Below, piece after piece: positions 42,941 through 46,868 of a stretch of 46,868 nucleotides of DNA. The position numbers were made by a program, and so were the translations under genes. Below the pieces are notes generated by a model, which was given only the letters and a program-made list of their open reading frames with translations, was not told the origin of the DNA and searched no databases. The stretch is from the NCBI GenBank assembly GCA_023435335.1, contig JAEYRU010000200.1, positions 1 through 46,868 of the forward strand, given 5' to 3'. The DNA is from Pseudomonadota bacterium. GTDB taxonomy: Bacteria > Pseudomonadota > Alphaproteobacteria > Rhizobiales > Rhizobiaceae. Numbering within the stretch: position 1 is the stretch's first letter; the number at the start of each line of letters is the position of its first letter.

Positions 42941-43441
42941 CTAGTCCGCCCAGACGATCGGCCGCTCATAAATGAGCGCGGGTATTCCCGATTCTTCCTT
43001 GCCGCAATTAGCGGTGCGCCCAACCTGCGAGAAGCCCTGAGCGAGGTAGAAGGCCACGGCCTTCGCATTTGCCTCCTCGACCTCGAGGCGCACCTTGTCG
43101 GCATCGGGAAAGGCAGATTCGATTTCGTCGAGCAGCAGGCCGCCGACGCCCTTGCCCTGTTGCGACGGGCTTACGTACAGCTGATGCAGCATCACGGTCT
43201 TGCCGTCATCGCGCAGGCTGGCGAAGGCAATGCCGCGAATCCCGACACCGTCGTCCGCGACGACGAATTCCGAGTTGGGCTCATCGAGTTTCGCCTTGAG
43301 CGCGGCGATCGAATGCCAGTCGTCCGTGATTTCCGTTACGCGCTCGCGCCCGTAGATCGTATCGTAGGTATCGTGCCAGGTCTCCACCAGCAGTTCGCGT
43401 ATCGCCTCCAGATCGCGCGCACTGGCAGTCCTGATGAACAC
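42941..43441 (-). CDS. GNAT-family N-acetyltransferase downstream of gatB
   Basis: A 166-residue acetyltransferase. N-terminus IRTASARDLEAIRELLVETW; acetyl-CoA site LHQLYVSPSQQGKGVGGLLL; late motif NAKAVAFYLAQGFSQVGRTA. The start is GTG at 43441, with GAGGAG upstream inside gatB and four bases after the gatB stop, so translation is coupled. GNAT genes next to gatB or gatA are common in rhizobia, but what it acetylates is not known. Confidence 0.9.
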   Translation of the reverse strand: MFIRTASARDLEAIRELLVETWHDTYDTIYGRERVTEITDDWHSIAALKAKLDEPNSEFVVADDGVGIRGIAFASLRDDGKTVMLHQLYVSPSQQGKGVGGLLLDEIESAFPDADKVRLEVEEANAKAVAFYLAQGFSQVGRTANCGKEESGIPALIYERPIVWAD

Positions 43442-43445
43442 CGGT

Positions 43446-44948
43446 CTACTCCTCGATCCCGAGCTTCGCCTTCACCAGCGCGTTGACGGCCTGGGGGTTG
43501 GCCTTGCCGCCGGTGGCTTTCATCACTTGGCCAACGAACCAGCCGGCGAGCGTCGGCTTGGCCCTCGCCTGCTCAACCTTGTCGGGATTGGCCGCGATGA
43601 TCTCGTCCACCGCCTTCTCTATGGCGCCGGTGTCGGTCACTTGCTTGAGACCGCGCTCCTCGACCAACTGCTTGGGATCGCCGCCCTCGTTCCAGACGAT
43701 CTCGAACAGGTCCTTGGCGATCTTCCCGGAGATCGTGCCTTCCTTGATGAGATCTATGATCGCGCCGAGCTGATCGGGGGAAACAGGAGTCGATTCAATA
43801 TCCTGGCCGTTCCTGTTCAAGGCGCCGAGCAAATCGTTGATGACCCAGTTGGCGGCCGTCTTGCCGTCGCGCCCTGCAGCCACCTTCTCGAAATAATCGG
43901 CCACCGCCTTCTCAGCGACTAGCACCGACGCGTCGTAGGCGGAGAGGCCCAAACCGGTGACGAAACGAGCCTTCTTGTCGTCTGGCAGTTCCGGCAGGTG
44001 CTGCGCGAGGTCATCCACGTAAGCCTGGTCGAACTCCAGCGGCAGCAGGTCGGGATCGGGGAAGTAGCGGTAATCGTGCGCCTCCTCCTTGCTGCGCATG
44101 GATCGCGTCTCGCCCTTATTGGGATCGAAAAGGCGCGTCTCCTGGTCGATCTGGCCGCCATCCTCGAGGATCGCGATCTGGCGCCGCGCCTCGTAGTCGA
44201 TCGCCTGCCCGACGAAGCGGATCGAGTTGACGTTCTTGATCTCGCAACGGGTTCCGAACTCCCCGCCCGGCCTGCGCACCGATACATTGACGTCAGCACG
44301 CAAGGAACCCTCGTCCATGTTGCCGTCGCAAGTGCCGAGATAGCGCAGGATCGAGCGCAGCTTGGTTACATAGGCCTTGGCTTCGTCGGCCGAGCGCATG
44401 TCCGGCTTGGAGACGATCTCCATGAGGGCTACGCCGCAGCGGTTGAGGTCGACATAGCTCATCGTGGGATGCTGGTCGTGCAACGACTTGCCCGCGTCCT
44501 GCTCCAGATGCAGGCGCTCGATACCGACCTCGATGTCCTCGAAATTGCCCTGCCGGTCGGGGCCGACCGATATGGTCACCGTGCCTTCGCCGACGATCGG
44601 CTGCTTGTACTGCGAGATCTGGTAGCCCTGCGGAAGATCCGGGTAGAAATAGTTCTTCCGGTCGAACACCGAGCGGTGGTTGATCTGCGCCTTGAGGCCG
44701 AGGCCGGTGCGGATCGCCTGGCGCACGCATTCCTCGTTGATCACCGGCAGCATGCCGGGCATGGCGGCATCGACGAGACTCACATTCTCGTTGGGCGCAG
44801 CGCCGAAGGCCGTGGAAGCGCCGGAAAAGAGCTTTGCCTCCGAGGTGACCTGCGCGTGGACCTCGAGGCCCACGATGATCTCCCAGTCTCCGGTGGCGCC
44901 GGAAACCAGCCTCTTGGGGTCGGGCGTGCGTGTGTCGATGATGCTCAT
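43446..44948 (-). CDS. gatB: Aspartyl/glutamyl-tRNA amidotransferase subunit B
   Basis: GatB (500 residues) activates mischarged Glu-tRNA-Gln (and Asp-tRNA-Asn) for amidation with GatA and GatC. The signature GLEVHAQVTSEAKLFSGAST opens the protein; FYPDLPQGYQISQYKQPIVG, the HLEQDAGKS block and VDLNRCGVALMEIVSKPDM follow, and the tRNA-binding YqeY-like tail ends at the C-terminus. ATG at 44948 gives the normal N-terminus. gatA and gatC are not in this window. Confidence 0.97.
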   Translation of the reverse strand: MSIIDTRTPDPKRLVSGATGDWEIIVGLEVHAQVTSEAKLFSGASTAFGAAPNENVSLVDAAMPGMLPVINEECVRQAIRTGLGLKAQINHRSVFDRKNYFYPDLPQGYQISQYKQPIVGEGTVTISVGPDRQGNFEDIEVGIERLHLEQDAGKSLHDQHPTMSYVDLNRCGVALMEIVSKPDMRSADEAKAYVTKLRSILRYLGTCDGNMDEGSLRADVNVSVRRPGGEFGTRCEIKNVNSIRFVGQAIDYEARRQIAILEDGGQIDQETRLFDPNKGETRSMRSKEEAHDYRYFPDPDLLPLEFDQAYVDDLAQHLPELPDDKKARFVTGLGLSAYDASVLVAEKAVADYFEKVAAGRDGKTAANWVINDLLGALNRNGQDIESTPVSPDQLGAIIDLIKEGTISGKIAKDLFEIVWNEGGDPKQLVEERGLKQVTDTGAIEKAVDEIIAANPDKVEQARAKPTLAGWFVGQVMKATGGKANPQAVNALVKAKLGIEE

Positions 44949-45091
44949 GGCGGTATTGTCTTGCGCGGTGAAAGAAGCTGCCTTCGCTAGTGCAAAGCAG
45001 GGAGCTAGGCAAGCGGAGCGGTTGATCGAGATCAAGGTGGCCCGGCACGGCGCAGGGAAGATTAATGTATCGACGCCAGGAGACCGCCGCC

Positions 45092-45373
45092 ATGGGCCTG
45101 CTTAACTTCTTCAACCGACTGTCGACGAACTCGGACCTGATGCAAGGGATGTTCTCGCGACTCGGGGTGCGCGACTGGTTCGCCGAGAACGGAGGCGGCC
45201 CCGAAGCCCTCCGCCGGGCTGCACTGCGATGCGCCTCCTGCACCGACACGCAGGCCTGCGCCACCTGGCTGGAGGGCCATGCGACCGCCGAGCACACCCC
45301 GGGTTTCTGCCGAAACCACGACCTCGTTGAGCGGATCAAGCGGCAGACGAGCAGCGCGAGCACAGCCGCCTGA
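45092..45373 (+). CDS. DUF6455-like small Cys-containing protein
   Basis: A 93-residue protein: MGLLNFFNRLSTNSDLMQGM, FSRLGVRDWFAENGG, then a Cys cluster RCASCTDTQACATWL and PGFCRN. It resembles DUF6455 proteins of alphaproteobacteria; four Cys and two His could hold a metal or cluster, but nothing is established. AGGAGA lies eight bases before the ATG at 45092; an upstream ATG at 45065 also has a GGGAAG and would add nine residues. Confidence 0.75.
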   Translation: MGLLNFFNRLSTNSDLMQGMFSRLGVRDWFAENGGGPEALRRAALRCASCTDTQACATWLEGHATAEHTPGFCRNHDLVERIKRQTSSASTAA

Positions 45374-45419
45374 GCAGGGACCCCGGCGCTGCCTGGGTGA
45401 AAAGCACCGGCGCCGCGAA

Positions 45420-45851
45420 TCAAGCCGTTGCGATGTAGGCGCGGATTTCCTCGGCTTCGCGCTCGACGTCCTGGATGCGCCGTTTCACCACGTCGCCGAT
45501 CGAAACGATTCCGTCGAGCAGGCCGTCCTTTTCCACCGGCAGGTGGCGGAAGCGCCCACGCGTCATGATTTCCATCACCTCGTTGACCGTGTGGGACTCA
45601 CGGCACACCTTGACCTCGCTGGTCATCGCTGCGGACACAGGTCGCGTCAGCGCTTCGGCCCCGTCCTGGCCGATCGCCCTTACGATGTCCCGCTCCGAGA
45701 GGATGCCTGCGATCCTCCCCTCTCCACGGGTCACGACCACTGCGCCGATGCGATTGCGTGTCAGGATTTCGGCGGCCTGAGCAAGCGACCGCTCCGGCTC
45801 GATGGTGACGACATCGTGTCCCTTCTCCTCGAGTATCGTTTTGACCGTCAT
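45420..45851 (-). CDS. CBS-domain pair protein
   Basis: A 143-residue protein made of two CBS domains (about 8-60 and 75-130). Blocks are NRIGAVVVTRGEGRIAGILS followed by ERDIV, and GRFRHLPVEKDGLLDGIVSI followed by GDVVK. Such stand-alone pairs bind adenine nucleotides and act as energy sensors. AGGAGGT lies eight bases before the ATG. The partner is unknown. Confidence 0.92.
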   Translation of the reverse strand: MTVKTILEEKGHDVVTIEPERSLAQAAEILTRNRIGAVVVTRGEGRIAGILSERDIVRAIGQDGAEALTRPVSAAMTSEVKVCRESHTVNEVMEIMTRGRFRHLPVEKDGLLDGIVSIGDVVKRRIQDVEREAEEIRAYIATA

Positions 45852-45947
45852 ATGGCAGCACCTCCTGTAGCGAGCAGCCGGCTTCCGCCTCGCCGGTTAC
45901 TGCAAGACATCGTGCGCCCCACAAGCGCGCTTTTCAAGTGCAGCGAC

Positions 45948-46685
45948 TTACCGGGATCCCACCGGTCCGTCGGGCCTGCGGTCGAAGAGGCGCAGCGCGA
46001 AGAAGCCTACCGCGAAGCCCCCGATGTGAGCCTCCCACGCGATCTGACTGTCCTCCCCCGGAGCCCCCACGCCAAGGCCCACCAGGAGGTTTACCGCCAG
46101 CCACACAACCAGGAATGTCACCGCCTGGCGCGAACGGAAGACCTCGGGGATCGACAGGATGCGGCCCGAAAAGGCAGGCCGCCCGGAAGCGCGGTCGATG
46201 CGGAAGGCAAAACGCGCGGCCGCCCCCATCATGCCGGAGATCGAGCCGGACGCCCCGACAAGCGGCATCGCACTGTCGGGATAGATCGCGAAGTGCAGAG
46301 CCACAGCCCCCAGGGCAGTCGCCAGCCAGAACAGCAGAAAGCGGACCGTCCCGATCCGGTTCGCCAGCGGCGAGCCGAAGGCCGCGAGCCACACCATATT
46401 GATGGCCAGGTGCGCCAGTCCGCCATGCAGGAAGGCATAGGTGAGCGGGCTCACGAAAGAATAGATATCGAGCGAGTAGGCCCCCGAATAGCGCACGGGT
46501 ACGAAGGCGAAACGGAGGATCAGACCCCAATCCTGCTCCACGTCGAGAACATAGTAGCGGATGAGGTGGATGCCGACACAGGCGGCGATCAAAGCCACCA
46601 CGACCCCGGCGAGGTTGAACACCGGCTCGCGGCGCAGCTCGTCGGGTGCTTCCTGCCCGGTCAGGTCGTCAGGCGGTCGGTCCAT
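45948..46685 (-). CDS. Rhomboid-family intramembrane serine protease
   Basis: A 245-residue polytopic protein with about six membrane helices. Catalytic Ser146 sits in LVGASGSISG and His220 in EAHIGGFAVG; the conserved HGGLAHLAINMVWL (87-100) forms helix 2. Rhomboids cut membrane proteins within the bilayer. The N-terminal 20 residues are acidic and cytoplasmic. The ATG at 46685 lies 52 bases downstream of a strong terminator that closes the preceding transcript, so it has its own promoter. Confidence 0.9.
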   Translation of the reverse strand: MDRPPDDLTGQEAPDELRREPVFNLAGVVVALIAACVGIHLIRYYVLDVEQDWGLILRFAFVPVRYSGAYSLDIYSFVSPLTYAFLHGGLAHLAINMVWLAAFGSPLANRIGTVRFLLFWLATALGAVALHFAIYPDSAMPLVGASGSISGMMGAAARFAFRIDRASGRPAFSGRILSIPEVFRSRQAVTFLVVWLAVNLLVGLGVGAPGEDSQIAWEAHIGGFAVGFFALRLFDRRPDGPVGSR

Positions 46686-46737
46686 TCTGAATTCCGAGGC
46701 TTCTGGCTCCGGATGTCGCGCTAGCAGAGCACGGCGC

Positions 46738-46772
46738 AAATAAAAAGCCGTCCAGGGTTTCCCCTGGACGGC
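46738..46772 (-). terminator. Strong intrinsic terminator for a gene to the right
   Basis: On the minus strand an 11-base-pair perfect stem (GCCGTCCAGGG with CCCTGGACGGC) and GAAA tetraloop are followed directly by TTTTTATTT. This is a textbook rho-independent terminator. It ends a leftward transcript that enters from beyond the right edge, 52 bases before the rhomboid start codon. Confidence 0.85.
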
Positions 46773-46788
46773 CGGTCGAGCCCCCTGC

Positions 46789-46868
46789 TCACCCCCAAGA
46801 TATTGTCCCTCGGACTGTCCGCCGGAGCGCCGTCCCCTTGGAGTGGTCCAGAAATGCCACGGCAAGCG
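46789..46868 (-). CDS. Possible C-terminal end of a gene entering from the right edge
   Basis: One minus-strand frame, open from the right edge, ends with TGA at 46789-46791, only 17 bases before the terminator stem. The 25 visible residues (LAVAFLDHSKGTALRRTVRG and five more) look protein-like but too short to identify. A non-coding RNA that uses the same terminator is the alternative. Confidence 0.3.
   Translation of the reverse strand, partial: LAVAFLDHSKGTALRRTVRGTISWG

Noticed and set aside
45373..45419. Hairpin between the DUF6455-like and CBS genes
   Set aside because: The GGCGC repeats are in direct rather than paired orientation; no convincing stem with a T-tract could be drawn.

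Overview
The window is about 46.9 kb of GC-rich chromosome from an alphaproteobacterium, most likely order Hyphomicrobiales (Rhizobiales) and close to the Mesorhizobium/Phyllobacteriaceae group. This is inferred from gene content and order: eno-ftsB-pdhA-pdhB-pdhC-lpdA-lipA-ratA/coq10, a fused ispDF beside cinA, dusB(nifR3)-ntrB-ntrC, a bacterial NDUFA12 homologue, and families such as DUF2259, DUF2865 and DUF2155. No rRNA, tRNA, CRISPR array, prophage, integrase or insertion sequence was seen. Coding density is high and no gap between genes exceeds about 200 bases.

Layout. 1-3264 (minus): flavin reductase, then coxD-type MoxR ATPase, coxE-type VWA protein and two XdhC-family proteins, a maturation set for a molybdenum hydroxylase whose structural genes are not in view. 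3394-14057 (plus): Lys/Ala-rich protein with an Asp/Asn beta-hydroxylase-like enzyme, periplasmic binding protein, P1 peptidase, DUF2259, purB, an SDR lacking the usual catalytic residues, a FAH-family hydrolase, maeB and DUF2865. 13975-16618 (minus): gltX and an MFS transporter. 16783-18137 (plus): ArsR/SRPBCC pair and clpP. 18180-21816 (minus): dusB-ntrB-ntrC. 21980-23706 (plus): ispDF-cinA. 23726-25686: DUF1772-like membrane protein, GNAT, and an alpha/beta hydrolase with an Asp nucleophile. 25836-36329 (minus): the pyruvate dehydrogenase/lipoate block with ftsB and eno, interrupted by three small envelope or stress genes. 36474-38983 (minus): DUF4440-like, DUF2155, NDUFA12, DUF427 and GNAT. 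39018-42813 (plus): a LuxR-type regulator among four exported proteins, three of which I cannot place in a characterised family. 42941-46685: GNAT and gatB, DUF6455, a CBS-pair protein and a rhomboid protease.

How genes work together. Enolase makes phosphoenolpyruvate; pyruvate dehydrogenase (PdhA, lipoylated PdhB and PdhC, LpdA) makes acetyl-CoA; LipA builds the lipoyl cofactor; RatA/Coq10 and NDUFA12 serve ubiquinone and complex I; malic enzyme feeds pyruvate. NtrBC senses nitrogen status. GltX and GatB belong to the indirect charging route for Gln/Asn tRNAs. The stretch that best repays a second look is 39.0-42.8 kb: a LuxR-type regulator followed by a cluster of Cys-containing exported proteins. 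Other oddities are the catalytically altered SDR, an 83-base tail-to-tail gene overlap (DUF2865/gltX), the absence of ntrYX after ntrBC, and several palindromes in regulatory positions.
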